From Sporosarcina sp. FSL K6-1508 (GTDB taxonomy: Bacteria > Bacillota > Bacilli > Bacillales_A > Planococcaceae), in the NCBI RefSeq assembly GCF_038007465.1, contig NZ_JBBOXF010000001.1, positions 248,001 through 312,000 of the forward strand: a stretch of 64,000 nucleotides of DNA, written 5' to 3'. The notes under the pieces are model-generated. The model did not search any database. It was given only the letters and a program-made list of their open reading frames with translations, and was not told the origin of the DNA. This document shows positions 16,498-24,764 of the stretch, piece by piece (the first letter of the stretch is position 1; every line of letters starts with the position of its first letter). Made by a program: the position numbers and the translations under genes.

Positions 16498-17694
16498 TTA
16501 CAATAATGGTGGGTCTGGGACGATGTGGCGCTCGTTGTTGCGCCAGTTGGTTATCCAGTTTTCGAGACGGTTCATGGCGATTTCGAGTTGGTCGAATGCG
16601 TAGGCGTAGGAAATTCGGACGTGACCTTCGCCATATGCTGTGAAAGCGGTGCCTGGTACGACGGCGATTCGGGCTTCGTCGAGCAGGGTGTGGGCGAATT
16701 GTTCGGCTGTTTGGTTGAACTCTTTAATAGAAGGAAAGATGTAAAATGCGCCATTTGGTTTGACTGTTGGGAGTCCCATGTTGGTGAGCCTTGTGTAGAT
16801 GTAGTCACGGCGCAGGATATAGTCAGGGTTCATTGCCGCAGGCGTGTGTTGGCATTCGGTTAGTGCGCAGATGGCGGCGTGTTGGGACGGGACGCTTGCG
16901 CAAATGGCGTTGTAGGCGTGTATTTTGACGGCTTGTTGCATCCACTTTTCGGCTGCGAGCAGGAAGCCGATGCGCCAGCCGGTCATGGAATGGGATTTGG
17001 ACAGGCCGTGGATGAGGAATAGTTTGTCTTTAAGTTCAGGGTACTGGGCGAATGAGCGGTGTTCCCCTTCGAAAATGTTTTCGCTGTAGATTTCGTCTGA
17101 GATGATGAAGATGTCGTGTTTGGTGAGTGTTGCAGCGAGTTCGTCCATTGTTGCGCGCGGGATGGTGACGCCGGTTGGGTTGGATGGATAATTGAAGACG
17201 ATTGCTTTTGTTTTGGGTGTGATTAGTTTGGCGATTTGAGTTGGATCCGGAATGAAGCCCGTTTTTGTTGTATCGAGATAGATGGGTATGGCGCCGGCGA
17301 GTGTGATGAGCGGTTCGTAGCCGGTGTAGATGGGTGCGGGAACGATGACTTCGTTCCCTTGTTCGAGAATCGTGCGGAATACGGTGTCCATTGCTTGGCT
17401 TGCGCCGGTTGTGATGATGATTTCAGATTGTGGGTTGTAGGTGAATCCGTATTTATCGGTAAAGAAATTGGATGCTGCTTGACGGAGTTCGAGTAGGCCG
17501 GCGTTGTGTGAGTAGGCAGTTTTGTTGTTGCTGATGGCTTTTACGGCGGCCTCTTTGATGCGTTCTGGTGTTGGGAAGTCGGGTTGCCCGATGGTTAGGT
17601 TGATGGCATCGGGGTAGTTTGTAAGCTGATTTGAGATTTTGCGGATGCCGGATGGTTCGATTTGTTGGACGCGCGGATTGACGGTAAGCGCCAT
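16498..17694 (-). CDS. patA: Aminotransferase class I/II, PatA-like, 398 aa
   Basis: A PLP-dependent aminotransferase; B. subtilis PatA acts on N-acetyl-LL-diaminopimelate in the acetylase branch of lysine/DAP synthesis. Fold-type I features are in place: TTGASQAMD (phosphate cleft, about 95-103), NYPSNPTG (168-175), SDEIYS (199-204), the Schiff-base Lys233 (GLSKSHSMTGWRIGF) and the C-terminal arginine in HVRISYA. The length agrees with PatA (393 aa in B. subtilis, from memory). The start ATG follows AAAGGGGG by 7 nt. It appears to be a single gene with its own terminator. The specific PatA assignment is probable; a related aromatic or aspartate aminotransferase is the alternative. Confidence 0.85.
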   Translation of the reverse strand: MALTVNPRVQQIEPSGIRKISNQLTNYPDAINLTIGQPDFPTPERIKEAAVKAISNNKTAYSHNAGLLELRQAASNFFTDKYGFTYNPQSEIIITTGASQAMDTVFRTILEQGNEVIVPAPIYTGYEPLITLAGAIPIYLDTTKTGFIPDPTQIAKLITPKTKAIVFNYPSNPTGVTIPRATMDELAATLTKHDIFIISDEIYSENIFEGEHRSFAQYPELKDKLFLIHGLSKSHSMTGWRIGFLLAAEKWMQQAVKIHAYNAICASVPSQHAAICALTECQHTPAAMNPDYILRRDYIYTRLTNMGLPTVKPNGAFYIFPSIKEFNQTAEQFAHTLLDEARIAVVPGTAFTAYGEGHVRISYAYAFDQLEIAMNRLENWITNWRNNERHIVPDPPLL

Positions 17695-17956
17695 TGTGAT
17701 TCCCCCTTTTTGGTGGCGGCTCGGAACGGGGTGAATGGTCGTGTTGGTTGCCGCCTGTTTGTTTTAGTTTACTTACTTTTTTGGTTGGTGGATAGTAGTA
17801 TATGCGGGTTGTTGGGGAAAGATTTTTGGGTGTGGGTGTCGGCGTTGTTTCGTTGTGAACTTTGAGGTTTGATTCGACAACGCTTTTTATGATTTATTGG
17901 CGACCCGGAAGTATTCCTCCCTCCTTACTGATCGTGTTATTTTCCGGTTCTGGTTA

Positions 17957-17985
17957 TTGAAGTCTTCTGTGGCATACTGTATATT
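17957..17985 (+). promoter_or_regulatory. Promoter of antitoxin RNA 1
   Basis: TTGAAG, a 17-bp spacer and TATATT on the plus strand. The same sequence is repeated exactly at the second module. Confidence 0.75.
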
Positions 17986-17991
17986 GAGAGT

Positions 17992-18129
17992 GGAAATAGT
18001 GATTTATAAAAAGGACCGCTTGACGTGTGATGCGTCGAACGGTCTGCAATAGCTAGGTTCCCTGCAAGGGGATCGGCGGACAAACGGGATAACCCATCTG
18101 AGGCCTAACTCAAGGATGGGTTATTTTTT
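17992..18129 (+). ncRNA. Putative type I antitoxin RNA 1
   Basis: A plus-strand RNA of about 138 nt is predicted from the promoter at 17957-17985 to an intrinsic terminator (18089-18129: AACCCATCTGAG paired with CTCAAGGATGGGTT, then ATTTTTT). It contains a hairpin starting AGGACCGCTTGACG. Its 3' end overlaps the stop codon and downstream sequence of the toxin gene on the other strand. That is the same tail-to-tail layout as the TxpA/RatA and BsrG/SR4 systems of B. subtilis. Confidence 0.75.
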
Positions 18130-18204
18130 ATGGTTAAATGTTAGTATTAACACAATTAATGTTGCAAAAGTTACTGCGAACATCAATGCTTCGAATACTG
18201 CCAC
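18121..18204 (-). CDS. Holin-like type I toxin peptide, 27 aa (copy 1)
   Basis: A 27-residue hydrophobic peptide (starts MAVFEALMFAVTF, ends TFNHKK) of the holin-like toxin type (BsrG/BsrE/TxpA/YonT-like): a short N-terminus with FEAL, one membrane helix and a basic C-terminus. The GTG start at 18202-18204 follows AAAGGGGG by 8 nt. The gene's 3' end overlaps the putative antisense antitoxin RNA and shares the bidirectional terminator. The toxin would act on the membrane. A near-identical copy lies 580 bp to the right. Confidence 0.85.
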   Translation of the reverse strand: MAVFEALMFAVTFATLIVLILTFNHKK

Positions 18205-18535
18205 TGGCACCACCCCCTTTCGCACGGGAGTGAGCCGACCACCCTTGAGTTACCTATTCTATTGTTCTCTTATTACACCATACGTATGTTCTTGCATCAT
18301 TGCAGTATCTAACTATTGTCGAATCACCGTTTCTATGTTGACGGAAGTTTCTTAGTTTTTCTTTAACGTTGTTTAGTTTTCCTGATACGTCGCTTAGTTG
18401 CGATTAAACAATGTTCACTTTTTTGGATATGTTGTGTTTTCTGTGGTTTGATTTGATAAGTCCTTTTCTGCTAAATTTTGGCTTGTTGAAAGTCCTTTTC
18501 CTCTCTCCCACCATGTCTTTTCTTGTGTCTGGTTC

Positions 18536-18564
18536 TTGAAGTCTTCTGTGGCATACTGTATATT
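18536..18564 (+). promoter_or_regulatory. Promoter of antitoxin RNA 2
   Basis: TTGAAG, a 17-bp spacer and TATATT, identical to the first module. Confidence 0.75.
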
Positions 18565-18570
18565 GAGAGT

Positions 18571-18710
18571 AGGTATAGTGAATTATAAAAAGGACCGCTT
18601 GACGTGTCGAGCGTCAAAACGGTCTGCAATAGCTAGGTTCCCTGCAAGGGGATCAGCCCATCTGACGTCGTAACCCATCTGAGCCTCAACTCAAGGATGG
18701 GTTATTTTTT
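18571..18710 (+). ncRNA. Putative type I antitoxin RNA 2
   Basis: The second antisense RNA of about 140 nt ends at a terminator at 18671-18710 (TAACCCATCTGAG with CTCAAGGATGGGTTA, then TTTTT). Differences from copy 1 lie mainly in the hairpin loop (GTCGAGCGTCAAAACGG) and the spacer before the terminator. If pairing is loop-initiated, these differences may set cognate specificity (inference). Confidence 0.75.
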
Positions 18711-18785
18711 ATGGTTAGATGTTAGCATTAGCACAATTAATGATGTGAATGTTACTGCGAACATCAATGCTTCGAATACTGACAC
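18702..18785 (-). CDS. Holin-like type I toxin peptide, 27 aa (copy 2)
   Basis: The second copy (starts MSVFEALMFAVTF, ends TSNHKK) has several substitutions in the membrane helix relative to copy 1. The GTG start at 18783-18785 follows AAAGGGGG. A consensus -10 box TATAAT for the toxin mRNA lies at 18854-18859 on the minus strand, leaving a leader of about 60 nt. The layout is the same as copy 1, with the antisense RNA converging on the 3' end. Confidence 0.85.
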   Translation of the reverse strand: MSVFEALMFAVTFTSLIVLMLTSNHKK

Positions 18786-18994
18786 CGGCACCACCCCCTT
18801 TCCTAATGGGAGTGAGCCGACCGCCCTTGAGTTACCTATTCTATTGTTTTCTTATTATACCACACATATGTTCTGTTTTCTCTTTTTTTTGAACTCTTGC
18901 TGCAATGCTTGAGGAATGTTTCTTAGTTTTTATGTTACGTTGTTTACTTTTTTGGAAATGTTGTGTATTTTGGGATTTTATTCGTATATAAAGG

Positions 18995-19024
18995 TAGCCG
19001 TCCAGAGGGTTGGACGGCTTTTGC
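18995..19024 (+). terminator. Hairpin AGCCGTCCA/TGGACGGCT with T-rich tail
   Basis: A 9-bp stem with loop GAGGGT, followed on the plus strand by TTTGCTTTTG. No plus-strand gene feeds it; it may end stray transcription from the second antitoxin promoter. Function uncertain. Confidence 0.5.
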
Positions 19025-19109
19025 TTTTGTTATTTATGCAATGGTAGTTTGTAGTCCCAAGTATAGATGGTGCCTTTTCGGTTAAGTCGCAGCTGGCGGA
19101 GTTGAATGG

Positions 19110-19141
19110 CAAAAAGAAAGCCATCCGGTGGTTCGGATGGC
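19110..19141 (-). terminator. Terminator after the EamA transporter gene
   Basis: On the minus strand GCCATCCG and CGGATGGC pair across a 6-nt loop, followed by TTTCTTTTT, about 70 bp beyond the transporter stop codon. Confidence 0.8.
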
Positions 19142-19211
19142 GGATTGGAAATTGATTGTTTATTGGATAGAAAGCAAAGTTTTTGCGGGAGTTTACCATG
19201 TAGTTAATGAG

Positions 19212-20123
19212 CTAGACGACTTCTTTATTTCGAGCTTGCCGCTTTTTCCATAGGTCCTCTGCGGCTCCGGATCCTAATATGACACCGGCGATGATTAGGG
19301 CGAGGCCGATGAGATGGCGGACGGTGATGATTTCTCCAAGGAAAAGGGCTGAGCCAATTAGGGAGAACATGGTGTTGAAGTTAATGAAGATGGCGGCTTT
19401 GGACGGGCCTACTTTTCCGACTGCATAGTTGTAAAGCATGTGTCCGACGGCAGTACCGACAATGGCGCTTGCTGCGAAACCGAGCCAGAATGTGGGTGGT
19501 ACGGTGGCGAATGCTTTGATTTCGCCAGGTTCTTGAATCAGGCTGATGATGAATAAAACAGCGCTGCCGACGACCATCATATAGGCGGTCATGATACGCG
19601 GGTCCAGTGTTTTGGCCGCTTTTGAGATGACTAGGAATGAGAGTACTTGTGCAGCAATCGAGATGAAGACGAAACTGTCGCCGAGTGCGAGACCACCAAT
19701 TCCCCCACCTGCTAGTACGACTGAGCTGACGCCGCCCAAACCGACTACGAAACCAATCCACTGCACTTTTGATGGATAGATACGCATGATTAGTGAAACA
19801 GAAATCGCTGTTAGAACGGGACCTAAGCCGAGGATAAGTCCGGCGTTTGTGCCGGTGGTGCGGAAAAGGCCCATGTTTAGGAAGTAATGATGGAGGACGA
19901 CGTTGAGCATTGCTCCTCCGACTATGTATTTCCATTCGTTTTTTGTCGGCAAGCGGAGCATTTTGAATGCGCCTAGGATAATGAATACTGACACGCCTGC
20001 GAGCATAATCCGGAATGTTGTCATGGTGACTGGTCCGACGTATGTGAGCAGGTATTTGAGGAGTGGCAGGTTAAATCCCCAAATGAGCATTGCGGTGGTG
20101 AGTAGTGCGTAAATTTTCCACAT
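19212..20123 (-). CDS. EamA/DMT-family transporter, 303 aa
   Basis: A drug/metabolite-type exporter of the EamA (RhaT/YdcZ-like) superfamily in the cytoplasmic membrane. Ten hydrophobic segments are arranged as two five-helix repeats (about 5-140 and 150-290). Typical features include the N-terminal WGFNLPLLK stretch and a second repeat with GTAVGHMLYNYAVGKVG and the conserved FxNFNTMFSLIGSALFLGE-like end. Its substrate cannot be read from sequence. I start at the ATG 20121-20123 with AAGGAGGGG upstream; a longer open frame upstream is not coding. It is transcribed alone and ends at a terminator. Confidence 0.9.
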   Translation of the reverse strand: MWKIYALLTTAMLIWGFNLPLLKYLLTYVGPVTMTTFRIMLAGVSVFIILGAFKMLRLPTKNEWKYIVGGAMLNVVLHHYFLNMGLFRTTGTNAGLILGLGPVLTAISVSLIMRIYPSKVQWIGFVVGLGGVSSVVLAGGGIGGLALGDSFVFISIAAQVLSFLVISKAAKTLDPRIMTAYMMVVGSAVLFIISLIQEPGEIKAFATVPPTFWLGFAASAIVGTAVGHMLYNYAVGKVGPSKAAIFINFNTMFSLIGSALFLGEIITVRHLIGLALIIAGVILGSGAAEDLWKKRQARNKEVV

Positions 20124-20164
20124 GGGATTGGCCCCTCCTTTGGTTGGGTGGATTTTTTTAAGTA

Positions 20165-20198
20165 AACACCGTATGTCAGAGAATAGGCATACGGTGTT
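20165..20198. promoter_or_regulatory. Inverted repeat upstream of the EamA gene
   Basis: AACACCGTATG and CATACGGTGTT are perfect 11-bp arms separated by 12 bp, about 40 bp before the start codon. This could be an operator or a leader hairpin; no regulator gene is adjacent. Confidence 0.45.
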
Positions 20199-20277
20199 AT
20201 ACGGTTTTGGTTTGATAATGCTTAAGTATACACTTTTTTGGTGGGTGACAGTCACCTATACAATTCAATCTAGTGGT

Positions 20278-20319
20278 TGTGAGCGGTATGGGGTGGGATA
20301 TGGGCGGTTGTTGGGGAGG
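20278..20319. repeat. Left remnant of a 21-bp phased repeat array
   Basis: Two units (TGTGAGCGGT and TATGGGCGGT) 21 bp apart stop at the left end of the transposon. The array resumes at 28268, so the transposon interrupts it. Confidence 0.65.
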
Positions 20320-20483
20320 GCTGATATCAATAGTAAAGTGGGAGAAATATTATGAAAGCAATCTCTTGGCTTTGACTACATGTCTTCAGAGTTAGCATAA
20401 CTAAATTATAAAATTACCTTTTTTATGAAAGAATTAGTCAAAAAAGATAAGAAAAACTGTTTAACTTTATGGGGGCACTTCAA

Positions 20484-20642
20484 ATGAGTGGTCGCCTTTT
20501 TATTTCGTTTACCCCTGTAAATTTAGTTTTCGGTGGGGATCATGTCGTTTTGCCTTTATTAGAACAGGAACTTGTACCAACTGGATGGATAAACGAAGTC
20601 TGGTCGTTCGCTGTAAAGATACTTCGCACTAGGAATTGTTGA
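20484..20642 (+). pseudogene. chrA: Chromate transporter (chrA) remnant
   Basis: A 52-codon frame contains NLVFGGDHVVLPLLEQELVP followed by TGW, which matches the conserved start of a ChrA half-domain (FGGGHVVLPLL...VPxGW). The homology stops at about residue 38 and the frame ends shortly after. The full protein needs about 200-400 residues, so this is a fragment, probably left from an earlier cargo. The rest of 20328-20733 shows no other gene. Confidence 0.75.
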
Positions 20643-20733
20643 TTAACTAATTAATTTAGGTATTAACGATAGAAAACTACATTTCTGTATTTTTAACTTA
20701 AAATGATTTGTAAATCAAAAGAACTGGAGGTAT

Positions 20734-20779
20734 AATTCGATTATACATATTCAAACATTTGAATATGTATAATCGAATT
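20734..20779 (+). promoter_or_regulatory. Perfect palindromic operator upstream of arsR
   Basis: A 22-bp arm beginning AATTCGATTATACATATTCA is followed by CA and the exact reverse complement of the arm. The centre TTCAAACATTTGAA resembles known ArsR/SmtB operators. It lies 20 bp before the regulator start, overlapping the expected promoter, so the operon is probably autorepressed (inference). Confidence 0.8.
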
Positions 20780-20799
20780 TGTCAAAGGAGGAAAATTGA

Positions 20800-21144
20800 T
20801 TGTGGACAGATATACAACAATTTAAAGCTGATTTTTTTAAAGCCTTGGCACATCCACTAAGAATACGGATTCTTGAATTACTGTCAGAAGGAGAAAAGAG
20901 CGTTACAGAAATTCAAAGCACTCTTAATAGTGAAGGTTCCGCAGTTTCCCAACAACTAAGTGTATTACGCTCTAAAAATATTGTAGTTGGTATCAAAAAT
21001 GGTAAACGAGTTGTTTATTCACTTCGCGACCCATCCATTATAAAACTTTTAATAGTTACACGAGAAATCTTCAATAATCATTTAATTGATACCCTTTCTA
21101 TGTTAGAAGAATTAGATGAAGAAGATACACTTTCTAAATCATAG
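20800..21144 (+). CDS. ArsR/SmtB-family transcriptional regulator, 114 aa
   Basis: A dimeric winged-helix repressor. The N-terminal helix is followed by ALAHPLRIRILELL (about 15-28), the recognition helix region SAVSQQLSVLRSKNIV (47-62) and the wing NGKRVVYSLRDP (68-79). There are no cysteines and no ELCVCDL-type or DxH...H metal site, so it is unlikely to be a classical arsenic, cadmium or zinc sensor. The start is TTG at 20800 with AAGGAGG 8 nt upstream. It is followed by sulP and pckA on the same strand and preceded by a perfect palindrome, so it probably controls this cargo operon. The signal it senses is unknown. Confidence 0.9.
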   Translation: MWTDIQQFKADFFKALAHPLRIRILELLSEGEKSVTEIQSTLNSEGSAVSQQLSVLRSKNIVVGIKNGKRVVYSLRDPSIIKLLIVTREIFNNHLIDTLSMLEELDEEDTLSKS

Positions 21145-21249
21145 AATCGGAGTAATCAATGGAAATTTAAATAGATATAACTCCCTAAACAATCAATAAT
21201 ATACAATCAATTTACTATTTTAATCATTCATAGAAAAAGAAGGGGTATA

Positions 21250-23004
21250 ATGAAAAGCTTTTTTACAGGAAGATTTGATGACTATTCAATACGGCATTTC
21301 CAAAAAGATCTTCTTTCAGGCGTTATTGTAGGGGTAATTGCTATACCATTAGCTATGGCATTTGCTATTGCATCAGGTGTGAAACCAGAATACGGGATTT
21401 ACACAGCATGTATTGCTGGTATCTTAATTTCTTTATTTGGTGGATCGAAATATCAAATTGGAGGACCTACTGGTGCTTTCGTACCTATTCTTTTTGGGAT
21501 TGTCATAGCTTATGGATATACAGATTTATTACTTGCTGGTTTTTTAGCCGGTATTATCTTGTGTTTAATGGCGATTTTTAAAATAGGTTCTTTGATTAAA
21601 TTCATCCCTCGTCCTGTCACAATTGGTTTTACTTCAGGGATTGCCATTATTATTTTCACAGGGCAAATTGAAAATTTCTTTGGACTGACAGGGCTTGAAA
21701 AACATGAGAAGTTCATTGACAACATGAAGGAAATTATCTTTCATATTGATACAATGAATTTTTATAGTATAGGAATTGCCATATTGTGTCTTTTCGTCAT
21801 TTTACTCACACCGAAATTATTGCCGAAAGTTCCTGGATCACTAATTGGTTTAATCGTAACAACAATAATAGCAACAGTATTCTTTTCAGGCAATATTTCA
21901 ACTATAGGCTCCACCTTTGGAGAAATTCCAAGCCAACTCCCTCATTTTCGCTTTCCCGATATAACATGGGAAAGAATACAGCGTTTAATAGTACCTGCAT
22001 TTGTAATTGCTATATTGGGAGGAATTGAATCTCTCTTATCCGCTGTAGTAGCAGATGGGATGACGAATAGTAAACACAATAGTAATCGTGAATTAATGGG
22101 CCAAGGAATTGCAAATATCATTACTCCTTTATTTGGAGGAATTCCAGCTACAGGTGCAATTGCACGAACAGCGACAAATATTAAATCTGGTGCTACTTCT
22201 CCTATGTCAGGGATTATTCATGGGATTTTTGTTTTATTAACCCTCTTAATATTAGCACCCTATGCTTCACTTATTCCGTTAGCTAGTATGGCGCCTGTTT
22301 TAATGATAGTGGCTTGGAATATGAGTGAAAGAAAACAGTTTCTTCATGTGTTGAAAATGAAAAGTGGCGATTCTCTTATTTTATTGGTTACATTTCTTTT
22401 AACTGTCTTCACCAGTATTACGATAGCAGTTATGGTTGGTCTCATCTTAGCTGTCGTTTTATTCGCAAAACGCATGAGTAATATGTTGGTTGTTTCCAAA
22501 GTGTTACCAGACCACACTCATAAGAATGAAATTGTTCAATCCCATGTAGTTAACGAAGCTCATAACTGCCCACAAATTAGCATTTATACAATTGAAGGGC
22601 CACTTTTTTTTGGTGCTGCACAAGTGTTTGAACAACGCATAATGGATACAATTCATTATGAACCTACTGTCTTGATTTTACGTATGGGGAAAGTACCGTT
22701 CATCGATTCGACAGGTGAAGCGAATTTGAAGAATATTGTCAATTATTATAAAAAACAAGGTGGAATTCTTGTGCTTTCAGGTATAGTTGATGATTTGAAA
22801 AAGTCATTGAAAAAGTCTGGTCTTTATGATGAAATTGGTGAAAAGTATATATTTAGTCGTACAGGCGAAGCCATTGACTATTCCATCTCAGAAATTAACC
22901 ATAATAAATGTTTAGGATGTAAGCATTTCGCTTTTCATGAATGCAATCAACTTTCACATACAGGAAATCTCGATAAAAAGGAGTCTAAATTACTAGAAAT
23001 ATAA
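21250..23004 (+). CDS. SulP-family anion transporter with STAS domain, 584 aa
   Basis: A membrane anion transporter of the SLC26/SulP family (members carry sulfate, bicarbonate or other anions). The hydrophobic domain (about 20-425) begins with the family signature region KDLLSGVIVGVIAIPLAMAF and has the conserved QIGGPTGAFVPI motif. A cytoplasmic STAS domain follows (about 440-545; ILRMGKVPFIDSTGEANL). The C-terminal tail has an unusual Cys cluster (CLGCKHFAFHEC, about 555-566) that could bind a metal or sense redox. It starts at ATG 21250 after AGAAGGGG. It lies between the ArsR regulator and pckA, so bicarbonate transport feeding or relieving PEP carboxykinase is a plausible but unproven role. 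Confidence 0.92.
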   Translation: MKSFFTGRFDDYSIRHFQKDLLSGVIVGVIAIPLAMAFAIASGVKPEYGIYTACIAGILISLFGGSKYQIGGPTGAFVPILFGIVIAYGYTDLLLAGFLAGIILCLMAIFKIGSLIKFIPRPVTIGFTSGIAIIIFTGQIENFFGLTGLEKHEKFIDNMKEIIFHIDTMNFYSIGIAILCLFVILLTPKLLPKVPGSLIGLIVTTIIATVFFSGNISTIGSTFGEIPSQLPHFRFPDITWERIQRLIVPAFVIAILGGIESLLSAVVADGMTNSKHNSNRELMGQGIANIITPLFGGIPATGAIARTATNIKSGATSPMSGIIHGIFVLLTLLILAPYASLIPLASMAPVLMIVAWNMSERKQFLHVLKMKSGDSLILLVTFLLTVFTSITIAVMVGLILAVVLFAKRMSNMLVVSKVLPDHTHKNEIVQSHVVNEAHNCPQISIYTIEGPLFFGAAQVFEQRIMDTIHYEPTVLILRMGKVPFIDSTGEANLKNIVNYYKKQGGILVLSGIVDDLKKSLKKSGLYDEIGEKYIFSRTGEAIDYSISEINHNKCLGCKHFAFHECNQLSHTGNLDKKESKLLEI

Positions 23005-23038
23005 AAAATAAAAGATAACTAAAAAGGATGGATATAAA

Positions 23039-24547
23039 ATGGGACTAAACAACGCACTCAAATTACATTTTAATATAACACCTAGTCAACTAATAAAAAT
23101 CGCTATCAAGCGTAAAGAGGTTCAACTTTCTTCTGGTGGCGCGATAGTAGCGAAAACAGGTAAATATACAGGCCGTTCACCTAAAGATAAATTTATTGTT
23201 AAAGAACTTGCCTCTGAACTTGCAATTGATTGGAAAACAAATCAACAAATGACGTCAGCAAATTTTGATCTTCTTTTAAAGGATGTTTCTAATTATCTAG
23301 AAGAAAAAGAACTATTTGTATTTGATGGGTTCGCTGGAGCCGATCAAGCATATCGTCTACCTATTCGAATCATTAACGAGTATGCTTGGCATAATTTATT
23401 TGCTCATCAATTATTTATTCGTCCAACAAAAGAAGAGTTAGCTGTACACAAAGAAGATTTCACTGTAATCTGCGTTCCTAATTTTGAAGCTACACCTTCC
23501 ATTCATGGAACAAATTCCGAAACTTTTATTGTGATTAATTTCGATAAAAAAATCGTATTGATTGGAGGAACACAGTACGCAGGAGAGATTAAAAAATCGA
23601 TTTTTACTATAATGAATTATCTTTTACCAATTAATGATGTTCTTTCTATGCATTGTTCTGCAAATAAAGGATTAAATGAAGATGTTGCTTTATTTTTTGG
23701 TTTATCAGGTACGGGAAAGACCACTCTCTCAGCAGATGCTAATCGTATGTTAATTGGTGATGATGAACATGGTTGGTCAGACAAAGGTGTATTTAATATT
23801 GAAGGTGGTTGTTACGCAAAATGCATCAACTTATCAGAGGAAAAAGAACCAGAAATATTTCGCGCGATTACTTATGGATCTGTTTTAGAAAATGTCATAA
23901 TCGATCCTCATACACATTTGGCAGATTATAATGATTGTAGTTTAACAGAAAACACACGAGCAGCTTATCCGATCCATAACATTCCGCATGCTCTTAATCC
24001 GAGTACGGCAGGACATCCAAATGTTATTTTCTTTTTAACAGCAGATGCGTTCGGTGTTTTACCACCCATTTCTAAATTATCAAAAGAACATGCCATGTAT
24101 TATTTTCTTTCAGGTTATACCAGTAAATTAGCTGGAACTGAAAGGGGCATAACAGAACCAGAAGCAACATTTTCAACCTGTTTTGGTGCACCATTCTTGC
24201 CATTATCACCTAGAGTTTATGCTGAAATGCTTCGAGAGAAAATTCGGAAACATGACGTGGATGTTTATTTAATTAATACAGGTTGGTCAGGAGGCCCTTA
24301 TGGAATAGGCGAACGTATTTCCCTTTCCCATACTCGAGCGATGGTTACAGCAGCTATTGAAGGTCAATTAGCACATACAGAATTTGAAATGGAACGGAGT
24401 TTTGGTCTTAACATACCTAAAAGTTGTCCTAATGTACCATCTGAAATTCTTAACCCCCGCAATACATGGAAAGATAAAGAGGCTTATGATATCCAAGCAA
24501 CAAAATTAACAAATCTATTTCGGGAAAATTTCGAGAAGTTTTTATAA
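23039..24547 (+). CDS. pckA: ATP-dependent phosphoenolpyruvate carboxykinase, 502 aa
   Basis: Interconverts oxaloacetate + ATP and PEP + CO2 + ADP in the cytoplasm. All active-site blocks are seen: Arg46 in TGRSPKDKF, the P-loop GLSGTGKTT (221-229), kinase-2 IGDDEHGW (239-246), NIEGGCYAKC (253-262) and the adenine-binding TERG region. It is close to B. subtilis PckA along its length but lacks the final segment of about 15 residues and a few N-terminal ones; the catalytic core is intact. The start has AAAGGATGG upstream. It is the last gene of the transposon cargo operon, 34 bp after sulP, with a strong terminator. A housekeeping pckA is expected elsewhere in the genome, so this is likely a transferred paralogue (inference). 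Confidence 0.95.
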   Translation: MGLNNALKLHFNITPSQLIKIAIKRKEVQLSSGGAIVAKTGKYTGRSPKDKFIVKELASELAIDWKTNQQMTSANFDLLLKDVSNYLEEKELFVFDGFAGADQAYRLPIRIINEYAWHNLFAHQLFIRPTKEELAVHKEDFTVICVPNFEATPSIHGTNSETFIVINFDKKIVLIGGTQYAGEIKKSIFTIMNYLLPINDVLSMHCSANKGLNEDVALFFGLSGTGKTTLSADANRMLIGDDEHGWSDKGVFNIEGGCYAKCINLSEEKEPEIFRAITYGSVLENVIIDPHTHLADYNDCSLTENTRAAYPIHNIPHALNPSTAGHPNVIFFLTADAFGVLPPISKLSKEHAMYYFLSGYTSKLAGTERGITEPEATFSTCFGAPFLPLSPRVYAEMLREKIRKHDVDVYLINTGWSGGPYGIGERISLSHTRAMVTAAIEGQLAHTEFEMERSFGLNIPKSCPNVPSEILNPRNTWKDKEAYDIQATKLTNLFRENFEKFL

Positions 24548-24565
24548 AAATCATAAAATAAAGGG

Positions 24566-24606
24566 TAAGTGGAGAAAAACGAGTCGTTTTTCTCCACTTA
24601 CTTTTG
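24566..24606 (+). terminator. Terminator of the arsR-sulP-pckA operon
   Basis: TAAGTGGAGAAAAACGA and its perfect complement are separated by one base, followed by CTTTTG. It lies 18 bp after the pckA stop codon. The remaining gap to tnpC (24607-24764) holds no gene. Confidence 0.9.
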
Positions 24607-24764
24607 TATATTTTGATTTTTCCCCAAGGGAATGTTATCTATCCAGTAACATTAGCTGTAGTCTAACCATAGAAGATCTTCGGGAATGCCTTGCTCCATA
24701 TTTAACAGAGTGCTTTTCTTGTTTTAATTTGCAATGTACTATTTTATCTTATTCAACAAGACCT

